DNA of 32,733 nucleotides from Streptomyces sp. NRRL B-24085 (GCF_001282115.1 NZ_LJBR01000237.1:1-32733), one strand, 5' to 3'. Numbered from the stretch's first letter, positions 1 to 8,362 are shown. A program made the numbers and translations. The notes: a model not told the origin generated them from the letters alone.

Positions 1-2
1 GT

Positions 3-2594
3 GCCGTGGTCGAGGGTCACCAGCCGGCCACCCCCTCCGACGTCTCCCTCGTGCTGGACCGCCTGGCCCGTGCCCGGCTCGTGACCCTCGACCACGGCAC
101 CGTCGACCTCGCGCACGAGGCACTGATCACCGCCTGGCCCCGGCTGGCGGGCTGGATCGACGAGGAGCGCGAGCAGTTGCGGGTGCACCGCCGGCTGACC
201 GAGGCGGCCCGCACCTGGGACGACCTCGGCCGCGACCCGGGCGCCCTGTACCGCGGCACCCGGCTGGCCACGGCGCGGGAGCAGTTGGCCGGGGCGTCGC
301 TCACCCCGCAGGAGCGGGCCTTCCTCACGGCGAGCGGTGCCGCGCGCAGGAGCGAACTCCGCCGGCGCCGGGGACTGGTCGGCGCCCTCGCCACCCTCCT
401 CGTGCTCGCGCTCGTCGCCGGGGCCGCCGCCTGGCAGCAGAACCGCACCAGCGACCGCCGCCGGGTGGAGGCCGAGGCCCGCCGGGTCGCCGCCGTCGCG
501 GACGGCATGCGCTTCTCCGACCCGCGCACGGCGATGCGGCTCAGCGTGGCCGCCGCGCGGCTCGCCGACACCACGGAGACCCGGTCGGCACTGATCGGGG
601 CGATGGCCCAGCGGGACGAGGACGTCTTCGCGGTACCGGGCGCGGACACCGGTTTCGACGGCTCGGGCAACGACGTGCACCGGCTGACGGCGGACGGCAG
701 GTCCGTGGTGTCCGTGACGGCGGAGCGGGTCCGCATCTGGGACCTGCGCACGCGCCGGCTCACCCTGTCCGCGCCCGGCCCCGGCGAGCTGATGGACGGC
801 GTACCGGCCGCCGTCGGCCCGGACGGCCGGACCCTCGCGCTGCTGGCCGGGGACCGTGTCGAGCTGTGGGACGTACGGTCCGCGCGGGTGACGCGGACGC
901 TGCCCGGCGTGGACGCCATGCAGACCCCGTTCGACTTCACCGCGCGCTCACTCGTGGCCGTCGACTGGGGCGACGGCGGTGTCCGCGCCTACGACCCCCG
1001 CAGCGGACGCTCGACCCTGCGCGTCCCCGCACCCGACGGCGGTGTGGACGGTGTCGCCGCCAGCCCGGACGGCCGGTGGCTCGCCCTGTGCACGGGAGGC
1101 CGGGAACTGGAGCTCTGGGATCTCACGCACCGGCGGAAGGTCTCGGCCGCCTGGGTCGCCGAGGCGCGGCCCGCCGAATGCCGCGACCACGCGATGGACT
1201 TCAGCCCGGACAGCCGCACACTCACCGTCGCCGGCGAGGACGGGATCCACGGGTGGGACCTGCGCACCGGCCGCGCGGGCCCGACCTTCCGGGCCGACGG
1301 GCTGACGCAGGTGTGGCCCGGCGGTGACGGCACCTTCCTCGTGGGCACCGGACCGGACCGGCTCGTGGTGTGGCGGGCGGCCCATCCGCAGGTGGCCGTG
1401 GTGAGCCGGCGGATCGTCGCCGACGAGTGGGACGATGTGGTCCACGACCGGAGCGCGGGGGTGGTGCGCCATCTCGGCGGCTCCGGGACCGTCGTCCGTT
1501 CACTGGCCCTCGGCACCGCCGCGTCGGCTCGCTGGGAGCGGCCGACGGCGTACCGCGCGGAACTCTCCGACGACGGCCGCGTCCTGGCCCGCTCGGTGGA
1601 GACCGGCGGCGAGCGGCGCGTGCAGGTGCTGGACACCCGCAGCGGGCGGGTGGTCTTCGAGCCGCCGAGGCGGCCGTGTCCCGGCGCTGAGCCCTGCGCC
1701 GACCTCATGGCGCTCAGCGGCGACGGCATGCACCTGGCGATCGGCCGTGTCCCGGACGACCCGGGGGAGAGGGGAGCGCCGGACGTCACGGTGTGGGACC
1801 TCGGGACCCGGCGCGTCCGGGCCGCCGTGACCGTCGGCGTCGCCCAGGACGGCTCGCGCGCGGTGGACGGCCTCGCCCTCGACGAGCAGGGGCGCACCCT
1901 GCTGGTGTACCGGTCCGCGGAGCGCCCCGTCGTGGAGATGTGGGACGTGCGCCGGCAGAAGCGGGTGCGGACCGTGCGCAGCGGCCGGCCCGGTGACGTC
2001 GTCACCTCCGGGTCGGAGGGCGTGGGCCTGGCCCTGCGGGCCGACGGAGCCGGTCTGGTCACCCAGGAGGGGCTGGTCGCCGACCTGCGGACCGGGCGCA
2101 TGGAGCCGCGCGTGCTCGGCGAGGACCTGGTCACCACCGCGGCCTTCGGGCCCGACGGTTCCCGCCTGGCCGTGGGGGACGTCCTGGGCCGGGTCACCCT
2201 CTGGGACGGGGCGGCGCGGGCACGTCTCGGTGTGCTGGACGGCACGACGTCCGACCCGGTGGCCGACGCCGCCGGCGCGGTGACCGCGCTCGCCTTCTCC
2301 GCCGACGGCCGTACGCTCGCGGTCGCGGGATCGGCCGGGGTTCTGCATCTGTGGGACCTGGCGTCCCAGCGGCTCCTCGGGACCGCCCTGCCCACCCCGG
2401 GCGACGAGATACGCGCCCTGGCGTTCGGCGCCGACGGCACGCTCTACGCCTCCGGCGTCCACGTCCCCGTCCAGCGGTACGACCTGGACCCGCGGCGACT
2501 GCTCACCGAGGTCTGCGAGCGCGCCGGTTCGGGCCTGTCCGAGGCCGTCTGGAAGACGTACCTCCCGGATGTCCCGTACCGGCGCACCTGCTGA
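3..2594 (+). CDS. nSTAND-type NTPase/WD40 repeat protein, 5' end outside window
   Basis: The reading frame is open from the first base, so the start and the NTPase core lie upstream; 863 residues are visible. The first ~115 residues look like the end of the novel-STAND (nSTAND1) module: a winged-helix-like stretch with LAHEALITAWPRL, then REQLRVHRRL and a helical region. A hydrophobic segment at visible residues ~123-143, after an RRRR stretch, predicts a membrane anchor. The rest is a chain of WD40 blades ending in signatures such as RIWDLRT, ELWDVRS, ELWDLTH, HGWDLRT, TVWDLGT, EMWDVRR, TLWDGAA and HLWDLAS. I count about 13, enough for two propellers. Proteins of this build are usually signalling scaffolds that oligomerise on NTP binding; the ligand cannot be read from here. 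The stop is 15 nt from the convergent YceI gene. Family call is firm, function is not. Confidence 0.85.
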   Translation, partial: AVVEGHQPATPSDVSLVLDRLARARLVTLDHGTVDLAHEALITAWPRLAGWIDEEREQLRVHRRLTEAARTWDDLGRDPGALYRGTRLATAREQLAGASLTPQERAFLTASGAARRSELRRRRGLVGALATLLVLALVAGAAAWQQNRTSDRRRVEAEARRVAAVADGMRFSDPRTAMRLSVAAARLADTTETRSALIGAMAQRDEDVFAVPGADTGFDGSGNDVHRLTADGRSVVSVTAERVRIWDLRTRRLTLSAPGPGELMDGVPAAVGPDGRTLALLAGDRVELWDVRSARVTRTLPGVDAMQTPFDFTARSLVAVDWGDGGVRAYDPRSGRSTLRVPAPDGGVDGVAASPDGRWLALCTGGRELELWDLTHRRKVSAAWVAEARPAECRDHAMDFSPDSRTLTVAGEDGIHGWDLRTGRAGPTFRADGLTQVWPGGDGTFLVGTGPDRLVVWRAAHPQVAVVSRRIVADEWDDVVHDRSAGVVRHLGGSGTVVRSLALGTAASARWERPTAYRAELSDDGRVLARSVETGGERRVQVLDTRSGRVVFEPPRRPCPGAEPCADLMALSGDGMHLAIGRVPDDPGERGAPDVTVWDLGTRRVRAAVTVGVAQDGSRAVDGLALDEQGRTLLVYRSAERPVVEMWDVRRQKRVRTVRSGRPGDVVTSGSEGVGLALRADGAGLVTQEGLVADLRTGRMEPRVLGEDLVTTAAFGPDGSRLAVGDVLGRVTLWDGAARARLGVLDGTTSDPVADAAGAVTALAFSADGRTLAVAGSAGVLHLWDLASQRLLGTALPTPGDEIRALAFGADGTLYASGVHVPVQRYDLDPRRLLTEVCERAGSGLSEAVWKTYLPDVPYRRTC

Positions 2595-2609
2595 GCCGCG
2601 GCGACAAGG

Positions 2610-3164
2610 TCACGCGTTGCGGATCGCGGAGATGTCGAAGCTGAGCTTGATCTTGTCGGAGATCAGGACGCCACCGGTCTCCAGGGCCGCGTTCCAGGTC
2701 AGGCCCCACTCGGAGCGCTTGATCTCGGCCTTGCCCTCGAAGCCGACGCGCTCGTTGCCGAAGGGGTCCTTGGCGGCGCCGTTGAACTCGAGGTCGATGG
2801 TGAGCGGCTTGGTGGTGCCGAGGATGGTGAGGTCACCGGTGATGCGGTAGTCCTCGTCGCCGAGCGCCTCCGCCTTGGTGGAGCGGAAGGTCATCGTCGG
2901 GAACTCCTCGATCTTGAAGAAGTCCGCGCTCTTGAGGTGCCCGTCACGGTCCTCGGAACCGGTGTCGATGCTGTCCATCTTGACGTCGATGGAGGCCGTC
3001 GACGCGGACGGGTCGCCGCCGTCCAGGTGCAGCGAGCCGCTGAAGTCGTTGAACTTGCCCTTGACGTTGGTGACCATGGCGTGCCGCACGGTGAAGCCGA
3101 TGGTGGAGTGGGCGGCGTCGATCGTGTAGTCGCCGGTCAGTGCGGTCAGGTCGGTGTTCGCCAT
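2610..3164 (-). CDS. YceI family protein (polyisoprenoid-binding lipocalin-like fold)
   Basis: 184 residues. The start is ATG at 3164, preceded by GGGAG seven nt upstream; the frame stays open further upstream but that part covers the promoter and is not coding-like. YceI hallmarks are present: GDYTIDAAHSTIGFTVRHAM near the N-terminus, the central KMDSIDTGSEDRDGHLKSADFF region, FPTMTFRST, and the ITGDLTILGTTKPLTIDLEF strand pair. The family forms a beta-barrel that binds long isoprenoid lipids. Many members carry an export signal; this one has none, so it is probably cytoplasmic, as is common for Streptomyces paralogues. It stands alone, convergent with the WD40 gene and divergent from the lyase. 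The promoter carries a palindrome at the start point, so a repressor (such genes are often under MarR/TetR proteins) is likely, but no regulator gene is adjacent. Confidence 0.93.
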   Translation of the reverse strand: MANTDLTALTGDYTIDAAHSTIGFTVRHAMVTNVKGKFNDFSGSLHLDGGDPSASTASIDVKMDSIDTGSEDRDGHLKSADFFKIEEFPTMTFRSTKAEALGDEDYRITGDLTILGTTKPLTIDLEFNGAAKDPFGNERVGFEGKAEIKRSEWGLTWNAALETGGVLISDKIKLSFDISAIRNA

Positions 3165-3195
3165 GACGGAACTCCCTTGAGTGAGGATGTTGAAC

Positions 3196-3210
3196 GTTGA
3201 ACCAGTCAAC
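3196..3210. promoter_or_regulatory. Palindromic operator at the YceI start point
   Basis: Perfect inverted repeat GTTGA-N5-TCAAC lying immediately downstream of the predicted transcription start (~3211), where a bound repressor would block RNA polymerase. A second, outer pair, GATGTTGAA (3186-3194) and TTCAACATC (3242-3250), shares the GTTGA/TCAAC core and overlaps the -35 box. There are thus four GTTGA half-sites in 65 nt. The binding protein is unknown. Confidence 0.6.
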
Positions 3211-3217
3211 GCGAACG

Positions 3218-3246
3218 ACCGTAGACCTATTCCATACAAGTTTCAA
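3218..3246 (-). promoter_or_regulatory. Promoter of the YceI gene
   Basis: Reading the minus strand, TTGAAA (3246-3241) is followed by exactly 17 nt and TACGGT (3223-3218), a close match to the principal sigma factor consensus of Streptomyces (TTGACR-N17-TANNNT). Transcription would begin near 3211, giving a leader of about 47 nt that contains the GGGAG ribosome site. Confidence 0.75.
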
Positions 3247-3262
3247 CATCATCCGCGCAGTG

Positions 3263-3291
3263 TTGGCGTGATCCCCCCGCGGTGGTAGACG
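3263..3291 (+). promoter_or_regulatory. Promoter of the polysaccharide lyase gene (leaderless)
   Basis: TTGGCG (3263-3268), 17 nt, TAGACG (3286-3291). The ATG of the lyase is 8 nt after the -10 box, so the transcript should begin at or next to the start codon. No Shine-Dalgarno sequence precedes the ATG, which fits leaderless translation. Confidence 0.5.
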
Positions 3292-3298
3292 GCCCTGT

Positions 3299-5635
3299 AT
3301 GAACCCGCAGCGCAGAGACCCCGTACGGCCCACCCGCAGAGCCGTCTTACTCGCGGCGGCACTCCTGGCCACCGCCACCGCCACCGCCGCCCCGCCCGCT
3401 CGCGCCGCGACGGCCGACCCCTACGACACCCTCCGCCGGCGCTGGCTCGACATCGCCCTCGGCACCGGTTACGACCCGGCGGCCGAGCCCTACGCCTCCC
3501 GCCTCGCCGAGACCGGCGAACTCGCCCGCGGCCACCAGGCCTCCATGGCCCCCGCGCCCGCCTCGCTCTGGCCCGGCCTGCCCTACGACCCTCCGTCCGG
3601 CATCACCCGCAGCTACAGCCGCCTGTGGACCATGACCCAGGCGTACGTCCAGCAGGGGACCGGTTCGACCGGCGACGAGACCCTCCTCGCGGACGTCCTG
3701 CGCGGTCTCGACCACCTCTCCGCCACCGTCTACAACCCCACCACCGCCCGCTACGGCAACTGGTGGGAATGGCAGATCGGCAGCCCCCGGCTCCTCATGG
3801 ACGTCACGGCCGCCCTCCACGACCACCTCACGGACGGCCAGCGGGCCGCGGCCTGCGCAGCCGTCGACCACTTCATCCCCGACACCATGCTCACCGACTA
3901 CTCCGGCACCTCCACCGGCGCCAACCGCGTCGACCTGTGCCGCTCCGTCGCCCTGCGCGGCGTCCTCGGCCGGGCCCCCGACCGGATCGCCCTCGCCCGC
4001 GACGCCCTCTCGCCGGTCTTCCCGTACGTCACCAAGGGCGACGGCCTCTACGCCGACGGCTCCTTCGTCCAGCACACCTGGGTCGCCTACTCCGGCACCT
4101 ACGGCCAGGTCCTGCTCGACGGCCTCGGGCGCCTGTTCGCCCTGCTCGCCGGCTCCGCGTGGGAGGTGACCGACCCGAACCGGCAGACCGTCCTCGACAG
4201 CGTCGAGCGCGCCTACGCCCCGCTGATCCACGACGGGCTGGTGATGGACAGCGTCAACGGCCGCGCCATCAGCCGGGGGCACCTCAAGGGCGACGAGCGC
4301 CGGGTCCTGCGCGGCGACCACTACCACGGCCAGGGGATCATCGCCGCCGTCGCGCTGCTCGCGGGCGGGGCGGGCGAGGCGCAGCGCACCCGCTGGCACG
4401 GCCTGGTCAAGGGCTGGATCGAACGGGACACCGTGGCGCCGATCCTGACGGCACGCCAGTTCGGGGTGGCCGACCTCGCCCGGCTGCACGCGGTGGCCGC
4501 GTCCCCCGTCCCGGCCGCCCCCGAGCCCGTCGGGCACACCCTCTTCGCCGCCATGGACAGGGCCGTCCACCGCCGCCCGGGATTCGTCGCGAACATCGCC
4601 ATGGCGAGCGACCGGATCGCCGCCTACGAATGCGGCAACGGCGAGAACCCGCGCGGCTGGCACACCGGCGCCGGAATGCTCTCCTGGTGGGCCGCCGACT
4701 CGGGCCAGTACACCGACTGGTACTGGCCGACCGTCGACTGGTACCGCCTCCCGGGGACGACCGTCTCCACCAGACGCCTTCCCGACCGGGCCGGCGGTGA
4801 ATGGGGCGAGCCCAAACCGGACGTCCGCTGGGTCGGCGGCACCACCGACGGCGAGTACGCGGCGATCGGCCAGCACCTGAAGGGGCTGGAGTCGACGCTC
4901 CAGGCCCGCAAGTCGTGGTTCTGCGTCGCGGACGCCGTGATCTGCCTCGGCGCCGGCATCACCTGCGCCGACGGCGTCCCGGTCGAGACGGTCGTCGACA
5001 ACCGCAACCTGGGGGAGGGCGGCACCCAGGCGTTCGCGCGAGGGCGGGGATGGGCGCATCTGGAGGGGCACGGAGGCTGGCTCGTCCCCGACGGCCTGCG
5101 CGTGCTCCGCGAGGACCGCACCGGCGCCTGGTCCGACATCAACACCTCCGGTACGACCGAGCGGCGCACCCGGCGCTGGCAGACCCTCTGGCTCGACCAC
5201 GGCACCGACCCCGTGGACGCCTCCTACGCCTACGTCCTGATGCCCGGGGCCTCCCGCCGCACGGTCGCCGCCCGCGCCGCCGACCACCGCTGGCTGTCGG
5301 TCCTCGCCAACGACAGCGCGTGCCAGGCGGTCCGCGTCGACCGCTTGGGCCTGACCGCCGCGAACTTCTGGCGGGCCGGCACGGCGGGCCCGCTCACCGC
5401 GTCGGCGGGGGCGAGCGTGCTGGTCCGCCGCATCGGCCGTACCGCTACCCTCTGCGTCAGCGAACCACCCCGTTCGGGCGAACCGCTGGAGATCGTCTGG
5501 AACCGGCCCGTGCGCTCGGTCCTGCGGGCCGACGACACGGTCGAGGTGCTCGCCATCGGCCGCCTGCTGCACCTGCGGGTCACTCCGGGGATGGCATGCG
5601 CTTCTCACGAATGTGAGGTGGCTCTCACGCTCTGA
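3299..5635 (+). CDS. Secreted polysaccharide lyase family 8 (hyaluronate/chondroitin/xanthan lyase type)
   Basis: 778 residues. The N-terminus has a twin-arginine signal (TRRAVLLAAALL) with an Ala-rich segment and likely cleavage after ARA near residue 37, so export should be by Tat. The alpha/alpha-toroid domain carries family PL8 marks: NWWEWQIG at 154-161, TGANR with Asn209, and DGSFVQHTW with His259 followed by YSGTYG with Tyr268. Spacing of Asn-His-Tyr (50 and 9 residues) equals that of the known catalytic triad in pneumococcal hyaluronate lyase (Asn349/His399/Tyr408), so the enzyme should be active. The beta-sandwich half follows, with GNGENPRGWHTGAGM and a tail typical of the family. 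It eliminates uronic-acid-linked polysaccharide chains to unsaturated oligosaccharides; the exact substrate is not decided by sequence. Start chosen from the signal peptide and promoter spacing. It appears to be a single-gene unit. Confidence 0.93.
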   Translation: MNPQRRDPVRPTRRAVLLAAALLATATATAAPPARAATADPYDTLRRRWLDIALGTGYDPAAEPYASRLAETGELARGHQASMAPAPASLWPGLPYDPPSGITRSYSRLWTMTQAYVQQGTGSTGDETLLADVLRGLDHLSATVYNPTTARYGNWWEWQIGSPRLLMDVTAALHDHLTDGQRAAACAAVDHFIPDTMLTDYSGTSTGANRVDLCRSVALRGVLGRAPDRIALARDALSPVFPYVTKGDGLYADGSFVQHTWVAYSGTYGQVLLDGLGRLFALLAGSAWEVTDPNRQTVLDSVERAYAPLIHDGLVMDSVNGRAISRGHLKGDERRVLRGDHYHGQGIIAAVALLAGGAGEAQRTRWHGLVKGWIERDTVAPILTARQFGVADLARLHAVAASPVPAAPEPVGHTLFAAMDRAVHRRPGFVANIAMASDRIAAYECGNGENPRGWHTGAGMLSWWAADSGQYTDWYWPTVDWYRLPGTTVSTRRLPDRAGGEWGEPKPDVRWVGGTTDGEYAAIGQHLKGLESTLQARKSWFCVADAVICLGAGITCADGVPVETVVDNRNLGEGGTQAFARGRGWAHLEGHGGWLVPDGLRVLREDRTGAWSDINTSGTTERRTRRWQTLWLDHGTDPVDASYAYVLMPGASRRTVAARAADHRWLSVLANDSACQAVRVDRLGLTAANFWRAGTAGPLTASAGASVLVRRIGRTATLCVSEPPRSGEPLEIVWNRPVRSVLRADDTVEVLAIGRLLHLRVTPGMACASHECEVALTL

Positions 5636-5774
5636 CTTTGTACGACCCCTACAAGCGGCAGGCCCCCTGAGCAGTCGGAACGCCTGCATGGTTCCAGGGT
5701 TCTGTTCGGTCGCACCAGGAAAACGGGCCGGAGACTGTGAGGAGTCGACGGCTCGCTTTTCTCGCGGGTCTTCG

Positions 5775-5780
5775 TAAGGT
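5775..5780 (+). promoter_or_regulatory. Candidate -10 box before accB
   Basis: TAAGGT lies 6 nt before the accB ATG, the spacing typical of leaderless Streptomyces transcripts. The same bases include AAGG, which could instead act as a ribosome site 7 nt from the ATG, and no good -35 box is seen 16-18 nt upstream, so the reading is uncertain. Confidence 0.35.
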
Positions 5781-5786
5781 CGCTAC

Positions 5787-7382
5787 ATGACCGTTTTGGA
5801 TGAGGCGCCGAGTGAGTCGACGGGCGAGCCGACGGACGCGCGCGGGCGGGTCGCCGAGCTGCACGAGATCCGTGCGACGGCCCTGGCCGGCCCCAGCGAG
5901 AAGGCGACCGAGGCGCAGCACGCCAAGGGCAAGCTGACCGCGCGGGAGCGCATCGAGCTGCTCCTCGACGCGGGTTCCTTCCAGGAGGTCGAGCAGCTCC
6001 GCCGGCACCGGGCGACAGGCTTCGGCCTGGAGGCCAAGAAGCCGTACACCGACGGTGTCATCACCGGCTGGGGCACCGTGGAGGGCCGTACGGTCTTCGT
6101 CTACGCCCACGACTTCCGCATCTTCGGCGGCGCCCTGGGCGAGGCCCACGCCACGAAGATCCACAAGATCATGGACATGGCCATCGCAGCCGGCGCGCCC
6201 CTGGTGTCGCTGAACGACGGCGCGGGCGCCCGTATCCAGGAGGGCGTCAGCGCCCTCGCCGGCTACGGCGGCATCTTCCAGCGCAACACCAAGGCCTCGG
6301 GTGTCATCCCGCAGATCTCGGTGATGCTCGGCCCGTGCGCCGGCGGCGCGGCCTACAGCCCCGCCCTCACCGACTTCGTCTTCATGGTCCGCGAGACCTC
6401 CCAGATGTTCATCACGGGACCGGACGTCGTGAAGGCGGTCACCGGCGAGGAGATCACCCAGAACGGCCTCGGCGGCGCCGACGTGCACGCCGAGACCTCC
6501 GGGGTCTGCCACTTCGCCTACGACGACGAGGAGACGTGCCTCGCCGAGGTGCGCTACCTGCTGTCGATGCTCCCGCAGAACAACCGGGAGAACCCGCCGC
6601 GCGTGGAGTCCTCCGACGCGGCCGACCGGCGCGGCGAGGTGCTCCTCGACCTGGTGCCCGCGGACGGCAACCGGCCGTACGACATGGCCAAGGTCATCGA
6701 GGAGATCGTCGACGACGGCGACTACCTGGAGGTCCACGAGCGCTGGGCCCGCAACATCATCTGCGCGCTGGCCCGTCTCGACGGCCAGGTGGTGGGCATC
6801 GTGGCCAACCAGCCCTCGACGCTCGCCGGTGTCCTGGACATCGAGGCATCGGAAAAAGCTGCGCGCTTTGTCCAGATGTGTGACGCTTTTAACATCCCGA
6901 TCGTCACCTTCCTGGACGTCCCCGGGTTCCTCCCGGGTGTCGACCAGGAGCACGGCGGAATCATCCGGCACGGCGCGAAGCTGCTGTACGCCTACTGCAA
7001 CGCCACCGTGCCGAGGATCTCCCTGATCCTGCGCAAGGCCTACGGAGGCGCCTACATCGTCATGGACAGCCAGTCCATCGGCGCGGACCTCACCTACGCC
7101 TGGCCGACGAACGAGATCGCGGTGATGGGTGCCGAAGGTGCCGCCAACGTCATCTTCCGGCGCCAGATCGCCGAGGCCGAGGACCCCGAGGCCATGCGGG
7201 CCCGCATGGTCAAGGAGTACAAGTCCGAGCTGATGCACCCCTACTACGCGGCCGAGCGCGGCCTGGTCGACGACGTCATCGACCCGACCGAGACCCGCGA
7301 GGTCCTGATCCGGTCCCTGGCGATGCTCCAGTCGAAGCACGCCGACCTGCCCTCCCGCAAGCACGGCAACCCCCCGCAGTAA
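5787..7382 (+). CDS. accB: Acyl-CoA carboxylase beta (carboxyltransferase) subunit AccB
   Basis: 531 residues, full length. It transfers CO2 from carboxybiotin to acetyl-, propionyl- or butyryl-CoA, making malonyl-, methylmalonyl- or ethylmalonyl-CoA for fatty acid and polyketide synthesis. Both crotonase-like halves are intact, with the acyl-CoA and biotin pocket motifs SLNDGAGARIQEG (141-153), GPCAGGAAYSPA (182-193), FLDVPGFLPG (375-384) and KAYGGAYIVM (417-426). Ile424 lies at the position shown to set substrate choice in S. coelicolor (Ile420 in AccB, Asp422 in PccB), so this is the AccB type rather than the propionyl-specific PccB. The ATG at 5787 matches the family N-terminus MTVLDEAP. 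The accE gene follows after 57 nt; the biotinylated alpha subunit must be encoded elsewhere. Confidence 0.96.
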   Translation: MTVLDEAPSESTGEPTDARGRVAELHEIRATALAGPSEKATEAQHAKGKLTARERIELLLDAGSFQEVEQLRRHRATGFGLEAKKPYTDGVITGWGTVEGRTVFVYAHDFRIFGGALGEAHATKIHKIMDMAIAAGAPLVSLNDGAGARIQEGVSALAGYGGIFQRNTKASGVIPQISVMLGPCAGGAAYSPALTDFVFMVRETSQMFITGPDVVKAVTGEEITQNGLGGADVHAETSGVCHFAYDDEETCLAEVRYLLSMLPQNNRENPPRVESSDAADRRGEVLLDLVPADGNRPYDMAKVIEEIVDDGDYLEVHERWARNIICALARLDGQVVGIVANQPSTLAGVLDIEASEKAARFVQMCDAFNIPIVTFLDVPGFLPGVDQEHGGIIRHGAKLLYAYCNATVPRISLILRKAYGGAYIVMDSQSIGADLTYAWPTNEIAVMGAEGAANVIFRRQIAEAEDPEAMRARMVKEYKSELMHPYYAAERGLVDDVIDPTETREVLIRSLAMLQSKHADLPSRKHGNPPQ

Positions 7383-7439
7383 CCCCGCGGACCCTCCGCG
7401 ACACCCTCGCGGAAACCTCTCTCACGGAGACTGTGACCT

Positions 7440-7631
7440 ATGAGCACCCCTGACATCCGCGTCGAGAAGGGCCACGCCGAGCCCGAGGAAGTCGCCGCCA
7501 TCACGGCGATCCTCCTGGCTCGCGCGGCGGCCGCCCCGTCGTCCGTCCCGGCCCACCGAGGCCGCCCCAGGGCCGGCTGGCGCCGCCTGGAGCGCGAGGG
7601 CGGCTTCCGCGCCCCGCACAGCTGGCACTGA
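7440..7631 (+). CDS. accE: Acyl-CoA carboxylase epsilon subunit AccE
   Basis: 63 residues. Actinobacterial acyl-CoA carboxylases carry a short epsilon polypeptide that stimulates and stabilises the alpha-beta complex; its gene normally follows the beta subunit, as here. The sequence has the family pattern: an N-terminal helix beginning IRVEKGHAEPEEVAAITA, an Ala/Arg-rich middle, and a conserved C-terminus with GWRRLEREGGF and PHSW. The ATG at 7440 is preceded by a GGAGA-type ribosome site about 8 nt upstream. It is probably co-transcribed with accB, ending at the strong hairpin 10 nt after its stop. Confidence 0.93.
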   Translation: MSTPDIRVEKGHAEPEEVAAITAILLARAAAAPSSVPAHRGRPRAGWRRLEREGGFRAPHSWH

Positions 7632-7640
7632 GCCTGTACG

Positions 7641-7686
7641 ACGCTTGAGGGCCCCTCTCCAAAGAGAGGGGCCCTCAAGCGTTTTT
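7641..7686 (+). terminator. Rho-independent terminator of accB-accE
   Basis: Perfect 18-bp inverted repeat (7641-7658 and 7665-7682) with a 6-nt loop, followed by TTTTT on the plus strand. No T-run follows on the minus strand, so it terminates accE more clearly than the convergent cvnD. Confidence 0.93.
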
Positions 7687-7693
7687 GTCTTTA

Positions 7694-7714
7694 GGGGCGC
7701 GGGGAACTGCGCGA
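7694..7714. repeat. Single arm of a Streptomyces intergenic palindromic repeat
   Basis: This 21-nt block starting GGGGCGCGGGGAACTGCG is identical to the left arm of the long palindrome at 23873-23960 in this window. The right arm is absent here. The stretch 7715-7780 between it and the cvnD stop shows no gene. Confidence 0.7.
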
Positions 7715-7780
7715 GCAACCACAAGGCTGCCGCAGACGGCACACAACCGCCCGAGGCAGCCCGGTAGCCGCTAGAACCAC

Positions 7781-8362
7781 CTACCGCAAGCGAGCCATCA
7801 ACGCGTGCTCGACCAGCGTGATGAGAGCAGACTTCGCATCGGCCCGATGCCGCGCGTCCGTCGTGATGATCGGCGTGTCAGGACCGATCTGCAGCGCCTC
7901 CCGGACCTCGTCCGGGTTGTACGGCTGCTGGCCGTCGAAGCCGTTGAGGGCGATCACAAAAGGAAGCCCCGAGTTCTCGAAGTAGTCGACGGCCGGGAAG
8001 CAGTCGGCAAGGCGCCTCGTGTCGACGAGGACGATCGCACCGATGGCGCCGCGGACCAGGTCGTCCCACATGAACCAGAAGCGGTCCTGTCCGGGCGTAC
8101 CGAAGAGGTACAGGATCAGGTCCTGGTCGAGCGTGATGCGGCCGAAGTCCATGGCGACCGTGGTGGTCGTCTTGTCCCCGGTGTGGGTGAGGTCGTCGAT
8201 GCCGGCCGACGCGGACGTCATCACGGCCTCTGTGCGCAGCGGGTTGATCTCCGAAACGGCCCCGACGAACGTGGTCTTGCCCACGCCGAAGCCACCCGCC
8301 ACCACGATCTTCGCCGAGGTGGTGGAGCGGGAAGGACCGCCGCTAGAGCTTGCGAAGTCCAC
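7781..8362 (-). CDS. cvnD: Conservon GTP-binding protein CvnD (first copy)
   Basis: 193 residues, GTG start at 8362, overlapping the end of cvnC by 20 nt, so translation is coupled. Small Ras/MglA-like GTPase: P-loop GGFGVGKT (23-30), a Thr-rich switch region ending TTTTVAMDFG (65-74), FGTPGQDRF around 88-95 and NGFD (140-143) as the guanine-specificity motif. The usual Asp of the DxxG motif is Gly88, while the glutamine matching Ras Gln61 is kept; this pattern is usual for CvnD proteins. In the conservon model it is the G-protein partner of the CvnA-B-C membrane complex. By synteny recalled from S. coelicolor this would be the cvn2 copy. Residues ~54-108 are encoded by DNA identical to the second copy at 13386-13549. 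Confidence 0.95.
   Translation of the reverse strand: MDFASSSGGPSRSTTSAKIVVAGGFGVGKTTFVGAVSEINPLRTEAVMTSASAGIDDLTHTGDKTTTTVAMDFGRITLDQDLILYLFGTPGQDRFWFMWDDLVRGAIGAIVLVDTRRLADCFPAVDYFENSGLPFVIALNGFDGQQPYNPDEVREALQIGPDTPIITTDARHRADAKSALITLVEHALMARLR

Noticed and set aside
3347..5689. 780-codon minus-strand frame opposite the polysaccharide lyase
   Set aside because: Val/Gly/Arg-rich shadow; the plus strand has a signal peptide and the PL8 catalytic residues.
5649..7364. 571-codon minus-strand frame opposite accB
   Set aside because: Shadow of a conserved enzyme; no domain recognised in it.
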